Shown here one piece after another: positions 36,063 to 44,954 of a stretch of 64,000 nt of DNA. Source of the DNA: Mycolicibacterium tusciae JS617. Its GTDB lineage: Bacteria; Actinomycetota; Actinomycetes; Mycobacteriales; Mycobacteriaceae. The stretch spans positions 4,650,903-4,714,902 of the forward strand of contig NZ_KI912270.1 of the NCBI RefSeq assembly GCF_000243415.2, read 5' to 3'. Position numbers and translations under genes: made by a program. How positions within the stretch are numbered: the first letter of the stretch is position 1; the number at the start of each line of letters is the position of its first letter. A model generated the notes under the pieces. It was not told the origin of the DNA and searched no databases. It saw only the letters and a program-made list of their open reading frames with translations.

Positions 36063-36740
36063 ATGCGCATCTTGCTCGTCGAGGACGAGCCGCGGCTGGC
36101 CGAGCTGATCCGCCGCGGCCTGGTCGCGGAGGGCTTCGTGGTCGAGATGGTCCATGACGGGCTGGCCGGGTTCGAGGCCGGGATCGGCGGCGGGTTCGAT
36201 GTGCTCGTCTTGGACATCATGTTGCCCGGTATGAACGGCTACGACATCGTGCGGGGCCTGCGCAAGGCGCAGGTGTGGACTCCGGTGCTGATGCTCTCGG
36301 CTAAGGACGGGGAGTACGACCTGGCCGACGCGTTCGATCTGGGCGCCGACGACTATCTGGTCAAGCCGTTCTCCTTCGTGGTGCTGATCGCGCGGTTGCG
36401 GGCCTTGGTGCGTCGCGGCGCCCCCGAACGGCCGCCGGTGCTGCGGGTGGACGATCTGGAGCTGGACCCGGCGCGGCATCGGGTCACCCGCGGGGAGGTC
36501 GAGGTGGAGTTGACGCCGCGCGAGTACGGGGTGCTGGAATTCTTGATGCGCCATGCTGGCACGGTGGTGTCCAAACAGGAGATCCTGGAGTCGGTGTGGG
36601 ATCTGAACTACGAGGGGGACGACAACATCGTCGAGGTCTATGTCGGTTATCTGCGCAAGAAGCTCGACGTGCCCTTCGGCAGTCATACCATTCACACGGT
36701 GCGCGGGGTGGGTTACCGGCTGGCCTCGGCGGGCACGTAG
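36063..36740 (+). CDS. OmpR-family response regulator
   Basis: 225 residues; ATG 36063 has GGAGGAG 4-10 nt upstream. Receiver with VEDE pocket, phosphoacceptor Asp in VLVLDIMLPGM, Ser in MLSAKD, Lys in YLVKPF; winged helix with LTPREYGVLEFLMRH, IVEVYVGYLRKKL and IHTVRGVGYRL. It is closely related to the regulator at 23621 and a 60-bp piece of such a gene sits at 24500. The matching kinase gene is not downstream in line but comes in from the opposite strand, and the two 3' ends overlap by 28 bp. It is one of two candidates for binding the TCAGC boxes. Confidence 0.95.
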   Translation: MRILLVEDEPRLAELIRRGLVAEGFVVEMVHDGLAGFEAGIGGGFDVLVLDIMLPGMNGYDIVRGLRKAQVWTPVLMLSAKDGEYDLADAFDLGADDYLVKPFSFVVLIARLRALVRRGAPERPPVLRVDDLELDPARHRVTRGEVEVELTPREYGVLEFLMRHAGTVVSKQEILESVWDLNYEGDDNIVEVYVGYLRKKLDVPFGSHTIHTVRGVGYRLASAGT

Positions 36741-38113
36741 CTGTCGGTGTCGGCGGGCAGGGTCACGGTGATCGACGCGCCGCCGCCGGCGCGGTCGCCG
36801 ATGGTGATCGCGCCGTGGTGGGCGGTCACGATCTCCGCGACGATCGCCAGGCCCAGCCCACTGCCGCCGGCGTCGCGGGCGCGGGAGGCATCCAGGCGTA
36901 CGAACCGGTCGAACACTCGTTCCCGCTGATCGGGTGGGATGCCGGGTCCGTCGTCGGCGATGCGAATCACGGCCACCACACCCTGTGTTTGACAGTGCAG
37001 TTCGATGAGGCTGCGGGCGTGCCGGGCGGCGTTGTCGACCAGGTTGCGCACCATCCGCTCGAGTTGCCCGGTGTCGCCGGTGACGCGGGCGGCGCCGATG
37101 GACGCGCGCACCCTCAGACTCGAACTGCCCTGAAGACGGGTCTTTTCGGCGGCCAGGATGTCGTCGAGGTCGACGTTGTCGGTCCGTCGGGTCAGCTGCT
37201 GCTCGTCGGCGCGGGCCAGCAGCAGCAGGTCTTCGACCAGGTGGCGCATGCGGCGGGTTTCGGGAATTAGGGATTCGTCGATCAACTCGGCGTCGAGCAT
37301 GTCGGGGCGGTGGTGCGCGAGGTCCAGCGCGGCGCTGATGGCGGCCAGGGGGCTGCGCAGTTCGTGGGAGGCGTCGCTGATGAAACGCCGCTGGGCGGTG
37401 TGCCCGGCTTCGAGTCTGGTCAGCATGTCGTTCATGGTCTGTGCGAGGTGGGCGATCTCGTCGCCGCTGGGCGGGACCGGGACGCGTTCGTCGAGCTGCG
37501 CGGTGGAGATCGAGGCCACCCGTGCGCGGATCCGCTCCACCGGCTGCAGGGCGCGGCCAACCAGCAGGTAGGTGGCCCACGCCACCAGCACGACGAGCAG
37601 AGGCCCGCTGACGCCCAGCAACAGGGCCACGGTCGCCACGACGCTTTCGACGGGTTCGCGGTCTGCGCCGACCAGGACGGTCACCGGCCCGGCGGGGGTG
37701 TCGACGCCGCGGGCGTTCACCCAGTAGTCGCCGCGCTCGTCGCCGAGTTGCACCCGGCCCAATGACACCGCTTCGGCGGGCGGCACCGCGATCGATACCA
37801 GCGGGGCGGCCGGCGCGCCGGCGGAGGCCAGAATCAATCGGCCCCGGCCGTCGAGTAGTTGGATGACCCCGACCTGGGCGTCGGTGCCGAGCAGGCCGGG
37901 GTCCAGATCGCCGGCGGCGTCGGCGCGCAGCTGTTCGACGAGCTGCCCGGCCCGGGCCTGCGCCGCGGCCTGGGTGGACTGGCTCAACGTGTGATAGAGC
38001 ACCAGCAGCATCGCCGCCGACGCCAGCGCGACACCGAGGGTCACGACCAGGGCGGCCGCTGCAGTCGACCGCGTCCGCACCGTCCACCGCGCCAGCCGGC
38101 TAGTGAATGACAT
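36713..38113 (-). CDS. Sensor histidine kinase convergent with the 36063 regulator
   Basis: 466 residues. Transmembrane helices at about 15-40 and 155-178 bracket an extracytoplasmic domain of about 115 residues. HAMP (VGRALQPVERIRARVASI), phospho-accepting His in SDASHELRSPLAAI, N-box RMVRNLVDNAARH, G1 box DDGPGIP, G2 box GGSGLGLAIV: all intact. ATG 38113. The gene shares high similarity of layout with the kinase at 22258. Transcription towards its presumed partner regulator, with a 28-bp tail-to-tail overlap, is unusual for a cognate pair and allows antisense interference. Confidence 0.94.
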   Translation of the reverse strand: MSFTSRLARWTVRTRSTAAAALVVTLGVALASAAMLLVLYHTLSQSTQAAAQARAGQLVEQLRADAAGDLDPGLLGTDAQVGVIQLLDGRGRLILASAGAPAAPLVSIAVPPAEAVSLGRVQLGDERGDYWVNARGVDTPAGPVTVLVGADREPVESVVATVALLLGVSGPLLVVLVAWATYLLVGRALQPVERIRARVASISTAQLDERVPVPPSGDEIAHLAQTMNDMLTRLEAGHTAQRRFISDASHELRSPLAAISAALDLAHHRPDMLDAELIDESLIPETRRMRHLVEDLLLLARADEQQLTRRTDNVDLDDILAAEKTRLQGSSSLRVRASIGAARVTGDTGQLERMVRNLVDNAARHARSLIELHCQTQGVVAVIRIADDGPGIPPDQRERVFDRFVRLDASRARDAGGSGLGLAIVAEIVTAHHGAITIGDRAGGGASITVTLPADTDSYVPAEASR

Positions 38114-38306
38114 CGCCGCCCGGATCGTTGAACGCGGGCTCGCTCAATGCAGGCTCGCGGTGCTGCCACGGTTCATCCGTCACCGGTCTCCCTTCTGGTG
38201 TTTGATTGGTAGCCCTTCTCGGGATGGTGACCCGTTCACCGGCCGCAGGTCGCGAGCAGTTCGTGAAAGGTGATTCTTGGGCACGGGGCGCCGCAGCGTC
38301 CAAGGA

Positions 38307-38534
38307 TCAGCTCGATGGGTGATCTTCGGTTGTGGGACGGGTCGCCCGTCGGATGCTCCCGGCGAGCAGCACGAAGACGGCGACGATCACGATCGGCCAC
38401 GACGGGGCGCCGCTGGCGGTGCTCACCGCGACGGTGAGTGCCAGCGCGATGGTGACGCCGACGGCGACCCGCCAGTCGTCGCCGACGATGAATCCGTACC
38501 AGAAGGCGCCGAACGCGCGGAGGTGCCCGATCAC
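38307..38534 (-). CDS. Small two-helix membrane protein
   Basis: 75 residues. The ATG overlaps the stop of the upstream membrane-protein gene as ATGA, so translation is coupled. Contains GAFWYGFIVGDDWRVAVGVTI and ALALTVAVS, then PSWPIVIVAVFVLLAGSI: two transmembrane helices joined by a short loop. No known family. Last gene of the PAP2 operon on this strand before the kinase. Confidence 0.75.
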   Translation of the reverse strand: MIGHLRAFGAFWYGFIVGDDWRVAVGVTIALALTVAVSTASGAPSWPIVIVAVFVLLAGSIRRATRPTTEDHPSS

Positions 38535-39316
38535 CGGTGCCGCGTCCCGGAAGCCCCGACGGCGAGGCGGGTGGCGGCGGCGGCGCGGCGACGGTGGCGG
38601 CGCCGAAAAAGCGCGACCAGCATCAGCGCGTAGAGGCCGACCGCGGGGATCAGGACCAGCAGGGCCAGATCCGTACCCGGCCAGTGTGCGCCGGCTCCTT
38701 CTGCGCTCCAGTACATTCCGAACGCGGTGAGCAGGACCCCGACGACGAATTTCATGCTGTTCTCCGGAACCCGGGCCAGCGGGGCTCGCACCGCCAGGCC
38801 GGCAGCAGCCACCACCAGCACCGCGGTCAGCGCGGCGAGTGCGGCCAAGCCGACGTTGTGTTGAATGCTACCTACGCTGAGCGCGATGAACACCACTTCC
38901 AACCCTTCCAGGACGACGCCCTTGAAGCTCAGGGTGAAGGCATACCAGTCCGCGACGATGCCGCGACGCTGCGGGCCCACGTGTTGTGCGTCGGCCAGCG
39001 TCGCCGCGAAGGCCAGGGTTTCGTCGTGGCGTGCCTTGTGTCCGCTGGCCCGCAGGATCGCCTTGCGCAGCCACTGCAGTCCGAAGATGAGCAGCAGCGT
39101 GCCGACGACGAGTCGCAGGGCGTCGACGGGGATCGCGGACATCGCGGGTCCGAGCGCCGCGACGATCACGGCGAGGGTGAGCAGGCCGGCCAACAGGCCG
39201 GCGATCGCCGAGCGCCATCCGCGGGCGACGCCGGCGGCGATCACGATGGTCAACGCCTCGACCGCTTCGACGGCGCAGGCCAGGAAGACCGCGACGAATA
39301 ATGCTGAGATACCCAT
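38531..39316 (-). CDS. Polytopic membrane protein with duplicated acidic ExxE helices (FTR1/COG4280-like)
   Basis: 261 residues, about seven transmembrane helices. Two helices carry a related acidic motif: ACAVEAVEALTIVIAAGVA near the start and KGVVLEGLEVVFIALSVGS in the middle. Paired E-x-x-E helices recall FTR1-type iron permeases and a group of uncharacterised COG4280 proteins, so metal transport is possible but unproven. It begins 9 bp after the PAP2 gene and overlaps the next small gene, forming an operon under the PAP2 promoter box. Confidence 0.7.
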   Translation of the reverse strand: MGISALFVAVFLACAVEAVEALTIVIAAGVARGWRSAIAGLLAGLLTLAVIVAALGPAMSAIPVDALRLVVGTLLLIFGLQWLRKAILRASGHKARHDETLAFAATLADAQHVGPQRRGIVADWYAFTLSFKGVVLEGLEVVFIALSVGSIQHNVGLAALAALTAVLVVAAAGLAVRAPLARVPENSMKFVVGVLLTAFGMYWSAEGAGAHWPGTDLALLVLIPAVGLYALMLVALFRRRHRRRAAAATRLAVGASGTRHR

Positions 39317-39325
39317 GGGCGCCCA

Positions 39326-40033
39326 TCATTCCGGCGAGGCGCCGACGGTCGGGATCGGACCCGACGTCGAGGATGCCGCGGGGACAATGTCGGCGCCAAC
39401 CGACCGCTCGAGGCGCCGGTAGAGGACGCCGGCCAGCACCGCGGCGAGGGCGCCGAGCAGCACCCCGCCCAGGACGTCGCTGACCCAGTGCACCCCGAGG
39501 TAGAGGCGGGTGACCGCGACCGCCGCGGTGCCCGCCACGGTGACCGCGATCCACCGTCGCCGCGCGCCAGCCCCCGCGTGGTAGCCGCCCACCACGCTGA
39601 GCGCGCCGAGGAGCGCCACGGTGCCCGTGACGTGACCCGACGGAAACGACGGATCGGTTTCGAGGATGAGCTGCAGGCCCTGCGGGGGTCGATGAGCACC
39701 CACGATCACCTTGACCGCGGTGCTCATCGCCCCGGCCGCGGCCACCGTGGCCATGACCACAACCGCCGGCCACGGCGACCCGAATCGCCGCCACAGCACC
39801 ACTGATGCGACCAACGCCAGCACGCCCACCCCGACCGGGCTGCCGACCTCGGTCACCGCGGTCGCCCACCACGTCAACGCGGGCGTGCGATGGTGCACCA
39901 TCCAGCCCCACACGGCGTGGTCGACGGCGGTGCCGGCGCCGGCGTGATGGGCGATCAGCGCGGCCCCCACGAACAGCGTCGACAACAGGGCTGCGGCGCG
40001 CCCGGCCCGCGATGCGCAGAAGCGGTCAACCAT
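39326..40033 (-). CDS. PAP2-family membrane phosphatase
   Basis: 235 residues from ATG 40033, the position predicted for the start of a leaderless transcript. Five or six transmembrane helices with the three PAP2 motifs: KVIVGAHRPP (K-x6-R-P), PSGHVTGT (catalytic region His) and TRLYLGVHWVSD (S/T-R-x5-H-x3-D, with the nucleophile His). Such enzymes dephosphorylate lipid phosphates such as undecaprenyl or phosphatidyl-glycerol phosphates on the outer face of the membrane. First gene of a three-gene operon with 38531 and 38307 and directly preceded by a TCAGC-type box. Confidence 0.92.
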   Translation of the reverse strand: MVDRFCASRAGRAAALLSTLFVGAALIAHHAGAGTAVDHAVWGWMVHHRTPALTWWATAVTEVGSPVGVGVLALVASVVLWRRFGSPWPAVVVMATVAAAGAMSTAVKVIVGAHRPPQGLQLILETDPSFPSGHVTGTVALLGALSVVGGYHAGAGARRRWIAVTVAGTAAVAVTRLYLGVHWVSDVLGGVLLGALAAVLAGVLYRRLERSVGADIVPAASSTSGPIPTVGASPE

Positions 40034-40054
40034 CACGGCAGCATCGGTGAGGAC

Positions 40055-40071
40055 CGCTGAACAACCGCTGA
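40055..40071 (-). promoter_or_regulatory. TCAGC-type regulon box upstream of the PAP2 operon
   Basis: Minus strand: TCAGCG (40071-40066) and TCAGCG (40060-40055), period 11; 9 nt; GATGCT as -10 (40045-40040). ATG 40033 is 22 nt from the last box: leaderless. Confidence 0.75.
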
Positions 40072-40100
40072 GAGCACGGCCGGACGTGATTCCGCGGCGC

Positions 40101-42764
40101 TCACTGGTCACGGATCACGCTGACGGCCGACCGGCGGGTCGTCAGCGCGACCGCGGCGGCGGCGACCGCGCCCAAGGTGCCCGTCGTCACGACGATGACG
40201 GTGGCCAGGTAGAGCCAGGGGACCGCGATCGTGTCCGGCGGTGGGTCGAACACTCCGGCCAGCACCTTGACCAGCATGATCGACAGCACCGCCCCGGTCA
40301 GTGTGCCGGCGACGATGCCGACACCGGCCAGCACTCCGGTCTCACTGAACACCATGGCGCGCAGGTGTGAGGGTCGCGCGCCCAGGGCCGACAGCAGCGC
40401 GTAGGTGCGGCGCCGTTCGGCCAGGCCCAATGCCAGCACCAGAGCGCCCGCGCCGACCGAGAGCACCAGCGCGAAGGACAGTTCGATGCGGGTCAGCCCG
40501 GACAGGTCCACCGCGGTCAGGCTGGAGCCCACGGCGGTGCGCACGGTCGAGAGGTCGGTCACCGACGCGGAGGTTCCCACCAGGGCGCGGACTTGGCCGG
40601 CGACGGCGGCGGTGTCACGGCCGCCGGTGTCGACCAGGAACACCCCCGGGGCGTCCGCGCCGGTCTGGTTGGCGACGTAGCCGGCGTTGGCGACGAAGAA
40701 GCTGTCCTTGGGGGCGGTGGGGAACTCCGCGACTATCCCGGCGTAGTGAAACGTGACCGGGCGGGGTTGGCCGGTGGCGCTGTCGACGACCCGCAGCGTC
40801 ACCGGGTCGCCGGGCCGCAGTTGGAAGTCGTTGACGGTTTCGGCCGAGACCAGGATCGCGTCCGGTGTGGCCGCCAAAGTGGCCATCAGCCCGGCGGCGG
40901 TGGCGTGCGGGAAATAGCTGTCCTGCAGGGCGGTCGCACCGGCGATGGTGGTGGGGCGGATGCCGTAGAGGTCTTGGAGGTCTGCGCCGATGTAGGCGAA
41001 GCGGTGCTGCATCGGTTCCACCGCCCGCACGCCGGGCACGCCGGCGAGCAGCGCGGCGGTGTCGGGGGGCAGCGCCGCCCCCGGTGCTGCGGTGACGGTC
41101 ACGTCGGCGCCGTTGGTCAGCTGGGCGTCCACTTCGGCTTGCTGACGGTAGGTGGCGTTGAACGTGGCCGTCGACGCGGCGAACGCGACGGCCAGCGCGA
41201 GCATGACAATGGCGCGGACCACGGGGCGGCGTTGCCGTGCCAGGCTGGCGGCGATGGTGCCTGCCAGCTGCCCGGCCATCGGGCGCAGCATCCGGGCGAT
41301 CAGTGGTCGGCCCCGGCCGAGCAGCAGGTCGGCGAGCCGCCAGGTGGCCAGGGCGGACCCCAGCCACAGCAGGGCCGGACCGGCGAACGCCCAATACGAC
41401 ACCGAGATCGCTGCCACGCCTTCGGGTGCCAGCACCAATTGGTATCCGGTGCCGGTGGTGGCCAGGAAAATCAGCGCCGCAGAGGCGAGGATGACGACGT
41501 CCAGACCCAGTCGCGCCCAGATCGGCAGGGGCGGTGCACTGAGCTGGGTGCGTCCGGCCGCGATGGTGTGCGCGCGCAGGTCACGCCACGCCGGCAGCAG
41601 CACGGTCGCGGCGGCCACCGCGACTCCGGTCAGGGCGGCGGCGGCCGGCCAACCCAGCGCGGTCGCCAGCGTGGTACCGAATCGCGGCGTCCCGAACGCT
41701 GCCGCGTTCACCACCGCGGCTGCGAGCAGCCCCAGCACGGCGCCGGTGACGCCGATGACGGCGGCCTCCACGGCGGCCAAACCGAGCAGTTGGCGTGCGG
41801 TGGCGCCGCGGACCCGCAACAGTGCCTGCTCGGCGCGGCGTCGCGTCGCGCCGGCCGAGGTGAGGGTGGCGGTGAGCAGGGCGGCCAGCACGGCGCCGGG
41901 CAGGCCGAGGAACAAGAACAGCACTTGGGCGTAGGCGGCGTCGCCGCGCGCCGCGTCCAGGGCGGCACCCAGGTTGTCACCGACCAGGGCGGCACCGGAA
42001 CTGCGGGCTTCCAGATTGCGCGCCGCGGCGCGCACCGCGGTGTAGGCGGCCGCCGGGTTGGGCGCCAAGGCGTGGTCGCGTTGTACGTGGATCTGAGTGG
42101 CCACCAGATCGGGGCGGGTGGCCGACAGCGGGTCGAACAGTCGATGCCACTGCCCCTGGGGCATCATCATCACGTTGTCCGGTGGTGCGGCGGGCTGTGC
42201 GTTGGGCGGTGCTCCGACGATCTGGAACAGTGAGTTCGCTTGCGGCAGTTCGACGATGCCGTCAACTCTCACCGACATCGGTGGTAGGCCGGCGCGGCCG
42301 ACGCTGATGGTGTCCCCGGGGGCGGCATGCAGGTTGGCGGCGGTCTGCTGGGCGAGCAGCACCCCGGTATCGGCGCCGGCCAGGGTGCGGATCTCCCGGG
42401 GGAACACCGTGCGGTAATTAGACGGCATGCCGAGCACGACGCCGGGTCCGGTGGTTTGGCTGCTCGACCCGGTGAGCGCGGTCAGGCCGCTGGTCTGGCC
42501 GAAGCCGACCGCGACGCTGGCGCGCACGCCAGGCCCGGCGTCGATGACCCGGACGGCGGCGGCGGTGTCGGCGCCCGGGGTGAGTTGGACCTGCCAGTCG
42601 ACGGCCACACTGCGCACCGCGCGGTCGGTCATGGTGGCCTGCGAATTTGACAGGAACGACCCCAGGCAGGCGATCAGCGCCACCGCCACGGCGATCCCGG
42701 CGGCGGCACCCAACAGTCGTGCCCGCCGGCGGCGCATCAGGCCGGCCAACCAGACCCGCGTCAT
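40101..42764 (-). CDS. FtsX-like ABC transporter permease
   Basis: 887 residues from ATG 42764 (ATGA overlap with the ATPase upstream). Helix near residue 15-40, a large extracytoplasmic domain, an FtsX core of three helices (about 270-400), a central pair of helices, a second extracytoplasmic domain (about 530-730) and a C-terminal FtsX core (ALVLSVGAGALVLALGLAERRR onwards). The double-FtsX layout is that of lipoprotein/antimicrobial-type MacB-like or devB-type permeases that move lipophilic substrates or transmit mechanical signals across the membrane. It works with the two ATPases and the lipoprotein encoded upstream. Confidence 0.92.
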   Translation of the reverse strand: MTRVWLAGLMRRRRARLLGAAAGIAVAVALIACLGSFLSNSQATMTDRAVRSVAVDWQVQLTPGADTAAAVRVIDAGPGVRASVAVGFGQTSGLTALTGSSSQTTGPGVVLGMPSNYRTVFPREIRTLAGADTGVLLAQQTAANLHAAPGDTISVGRAGLPPMSVRVDGIVELPQANSLFQIVGAPPNAQPAAPPDNVMMMPQGQWHRLFDPLSATRPDLVATQIHVQRDHALAPNPAAAYTAVRAAARNLEARSSGAALVGDNLGAALDAARGDAAYAQVLFLFLGLPGAVLAALLTATLTSAGATRRRAEQALLRVRGATARQLLGLAAVEAAVIGVTGAVLGLLAAAVVNAAAFGTPRFGTTLATALGWPAAAALTGVAVAAATVLLPAWRDLRAHTIAAGRTQLSAPPLPIWARLGLDVVILASAALIFLATTGTGYQLVLAPEGVAAISVSYWAFAGPALLWLGSALATWRLADLLLGRGRPLIARMLRPMAGQLAGTIAASLARQRRPVVRAIVMLALAVAFAASTATFNATYRQQAEVDAQLTNGADVTVTAAPGAALPPDTAALLAGVPGVRAVEPMQHRFAYIGADLQDLYGIRPTTIAGATALQDSYFPHATAAGLMATLAATPDAILVSAETVNDFQLRPGDPVTLRVVDSATGQPRPVTFHYAGIVAEFPTAPKDSFFVANAGYVANQTGADAPGVFLVDTGGRDTAAVAGQVRALVGTSASVTDLSTVRTAVGSSLTAVDLSGLTRIELSFALVLSVGAGALVLALGLAERRRTYALLSALGARPSHLRAMVFSETGVLAGVGIVAGTLTGAVLSIMLVKVLAGVFDPPPDTIAVPWLYLATVIVVTTGTLGAVAAAAVALTTRRSAVSVIRDQ

Positions 42765-43486
42765 CGTCGGGCTCCGTCGACGGTGCACGTGCGCAGCCGG
42801 CCGTCGCGCATCGCCCATTCGGTGGGCAGCCGGCGCGCGATCAGCGGGTCGTGAGTGGACACGATCAACGCCGAGCCGAGGTCATCGGCGGCGGCGATCA
42901 GGACGTCGATCACCAAGGCGGCGGCGGCGTGGTCGAGTTGACCGGTGGGTTCATCGGCCAGGATCAGCCGCGGCCCGGCCGCCAAGACCCGGGCGATGGC
43001 GACCCGCTGCGCTTGGCCACCCGACAAGGCGTCGGGCAGCGCGTGGGACAACTCGGCGATGACCAGCCGGTCCAACGCGTCGGCGGCGCGCGCGGTCGCC
43101 TCGGGTTCGGCGGCGCCGGCGAACAACAGCGGCAGGCGCACGTTTTCGGTGACGTCGAGAGTGGGTACCAGGCTGCGGCCCTGAAAGACCAGCCCGACCC
43201 GGTCGGGCGCGCTCGCCGCGGGCCCGTCGGTGCCCGGCCAGCTGATGGTGCCCGAGGTGGGCGCGTCCAGCCCGGCGAGCAGATGCAGCAGGGTGGACTT
43301 TCCCGACCCCGACGGGCCGGTCAACGCGATCCGGGCACGAGGTGCGACCACGGCGTTCACACCGCGCACGGCCACCACCGTGGCCGCACCGGCGCCGAAG
43401 CAGCGGGTGACCTGATCGGCCCTAACCACCACCGCCTCGTCGCGCCCGCCCACCGTTACGGCGTCCGCGGCGCGTGAGGTGCTCAC
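42761..43486 (-). CDS. ABC transporter ATPase (LolD/MacB-type)
   Basis: 241 residues, GTG 43486 overlapping the upstream ATPase stop as GTGA. Walker [11 protein letters not shown]-loop LVFQGRS, signature LSGGQAQR, Walker [14 protein letters not shown]-loop STHD. The family energises FtsX-type permeases. Having two different ATPases in front of a single permease suggests a heterodimeric motor. Confidence 0.94.
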   Translation of the reverse strand: MSTSRAADAVTVGGRDEAVVVRADQVTRCFGAGAATVVAVRGVNAVVAPRARIALTGPSGSGKSTLLHLLAGLDAPTSGTISWPGTDGPAASAPDRVGLVFQGRSLVPTLDVTENVRLPLLFAGAAEPEATARAADALDRLVIAELSHALPDALSGGQAQRVAIARVLAAGPRLILADEPTGQLDHAAAALVIDVLIAAADDLGSALIVSTHDPLIARRLPTEWAMRDGRLRTCTVDGARR

Positions 43487-44196
43487 GACACGACCTGGCC
43501 GTCAGCGAGTCCGATGACGCGGTCGGCGCCGGCAGCCACCGCGGGGCTGTGGGAGGCGATCATGATCGCCGCCCCGGCCGCGGCGTGAGCGCGCAGCACC
43601 GCCAGCACGTCGGCTTCGGTGCTGGTGTCGAGTTCACCGGTCGGCTCGTCGGCCAGCACCACGAGAGGGTCGTTGGCCAAGGCGACGGCCAATCCGGCGC
43701 GGGCCAGCTCACCCCCGGAGAGCTGATCGGGCTGCGCCGCACCTCGGTCGGCGATGCCCAACGACGCCAGCAGCACCGTCGGATGCGTCGACGGGCAGCC
43801 TCCGGCGATCCGTTGCGCCAACAAAATATTCTGCTCGACGGTCAAGTGGGCGAGCAGATTACGATCCTGATACAGCACGCCAATGTATCGGGCGCGGAGC
43901 CGTGACCGGGAGTTTTCGGGTTGGTGGCTGATCCGCTGTCCGCCGACCCACACGGTGCCGCCGTCGGGCTCGTCGAGCCCGGCCAGACACGCCAGCAGGG
44001 TCGACTTGCCCGACCCCGACGGGCCGACCACCGCGACCACCTCACCGGGACACAGGGTCAACGACACCCCGCGCAGTGCCAGCACTTCCTCGTCGCCGGC
44101 CCGGAAGAACCGGTACAGCGACCGAGCCTCCACGGCCGGCGCCAGCTCGGTGCCAGCGTCCGCGGCGGTGCGGGTCGCGCTGATCGTGGTGCTCAT
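43483..44196 (-). CDS. ABC transporter ATPase, second subunit
   Basis: 237 residues from ATG 44196, which overlaps the lipoprotein stop by one base (TGATG). Walker [11 protein letters not shown]-loop VLYQDRN, signature LSGGELAR (final residues differ from the canonical GGQxQR), Walker B LVVLADEPTGELD, H-loop ASHS with Ser following His. All motor residues are present. The start at 44235 would extend into the previous gene and is less likely. Confidence 0.93.
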   Translation of the reverse strand: MSTTISATRTAADAGTELAPAVEARSLYRFFRAGDEEVLALRGVSLTLCPGEVVAVVGPSGSGKSTLLACLAGLDEPDGGTVWVGGQRISHQPENSRSRLRARYIGVLYQDRNLLAHLTVEQNILLAQRIAGGCPSTHPTVLLASLGIADRGAAQPDQLSGGELARAGLAVALANDPLVVLADEPTGELDTSTEADVLAVLRAHAAAGAAIMIASHSPAVAAGADRVIGLADGQVVS

Positions 44197-44816
44197 CACC
44201 GCAGCCAGGTGAACGAGTCGGTCACCGTGCGCCACGGATCGACGTTGTCCGAACCCACCGGCGCTGCCACCGTGACCACCACCCCCCGCCCGGAACGGGA
44301 GTACTCATAACGCACCACGTCCTGCTTGACGGACTTGCCGGTGACCGGGCTCGGCGCGGAGTCGCCCTGGTAGCTGATCACCACCACCTGCCCAGCGGGC
44401 CGCGCCACCGTGCTGACCTGCCCCGGCGCGAACCCCCGTGTCTCCGCCGCGATCTGGGGCATTTCCACCGTGCGCGCAAAGTCCTCGGTGGGCTGATAGA
44501 AGCCGTCATGGGGAGACAGGGTGATGCTGTTGAACTTGTCGCTAAACACCACGTCGGCGCCGACCGCGGTTTGCGCCCAACCCTCGGGATACTTCACCGA
44601 ATACGAGTTGTCGGCGGCGGTATAGACCACGAAGGCCTGGTTGTCCGGGATATCACCGGGCGGGTTGTATTCAGCAGCCGGCGCTGTCGGACTGGCCGCC
44701 GGCTGATTCGTCGCCGGCGAGCCGGCCGGGCTGGTCGCCGCACCGCAGCCTGCGAGCACCGCGGCGGCCGCAGCGCTACCGGCCACCGCCTTGAGAATGG
44801 TCCGTCTGGTCGTCAT
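44196..44816 (-). CDS. Lipoprotein of the FtsX-type ABC operon (LpqN/PsbP-like fold suspected)
   Basis: 206 residues. TTRRTILKAVAGSAAAAAVLAGC is a signal peptide with twin Arg and the lipobox LAGC. A Ser/Pro/Ala linker leads to a compact domain (YTAADNSYSVKYPEGW, DVVFSDKFNSITLSP, VVVISYQGDS, YEYSRSGRGVVVTVAAP, VDPWRTVTDSFTW). The SYSVKYPEGW and TDSFTW elements are typical of PsbP/LpqN-like lipoproteins. Tight overlap with the ATPase gene shows it belongs to the transporter, probably as its surface-exposed partner. Confidence 0.85.
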   Translation of the reverse strand: MTTRRTILKAVAGSAAAAAVLAGCGAATSPAGSPATNQPAASPTAPAAEYNPPGDIPDNQAFVVYTAADNSYSVKYPEGWAQTAVGADVVFSDKFNSITLSPHDGFYQPTEDFARTVEMPQIAAETRGFAPGQVSTVARPAGQVVVISYQGDSAPSPVTGKSVKQDVVRYEYSRSGRGVVVTVAAPVGSDNVDPWRTVTDSFTWLR

Positions 44817-44954
44817 GGTTGCCTCATTTCGCTCAGATCTGTCTGGGGCGTCGCGGCGCGGGCTCGAATGGGCTGGGGGTGCCCGATTCGGTGGACCCGC
44901 ACCGCGACTGGGGCATCGGAGGCGCCTCAGGAAATGAACAGGCGCCCGCGATGG

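Noticed and set aside
35748..38087. 779-codon minus-strand ORF
   Set aside because: A high-GC shadow running through the RR and HK genes in the wrong frame; composition is Arg/Pro/Gly-rich and motif-free.
40593..42233. 546-codon plus-strand ORF
   Set aside because: Antisense shadow of the FtsX-like permease gene, which has clear helices and operon overlaps.
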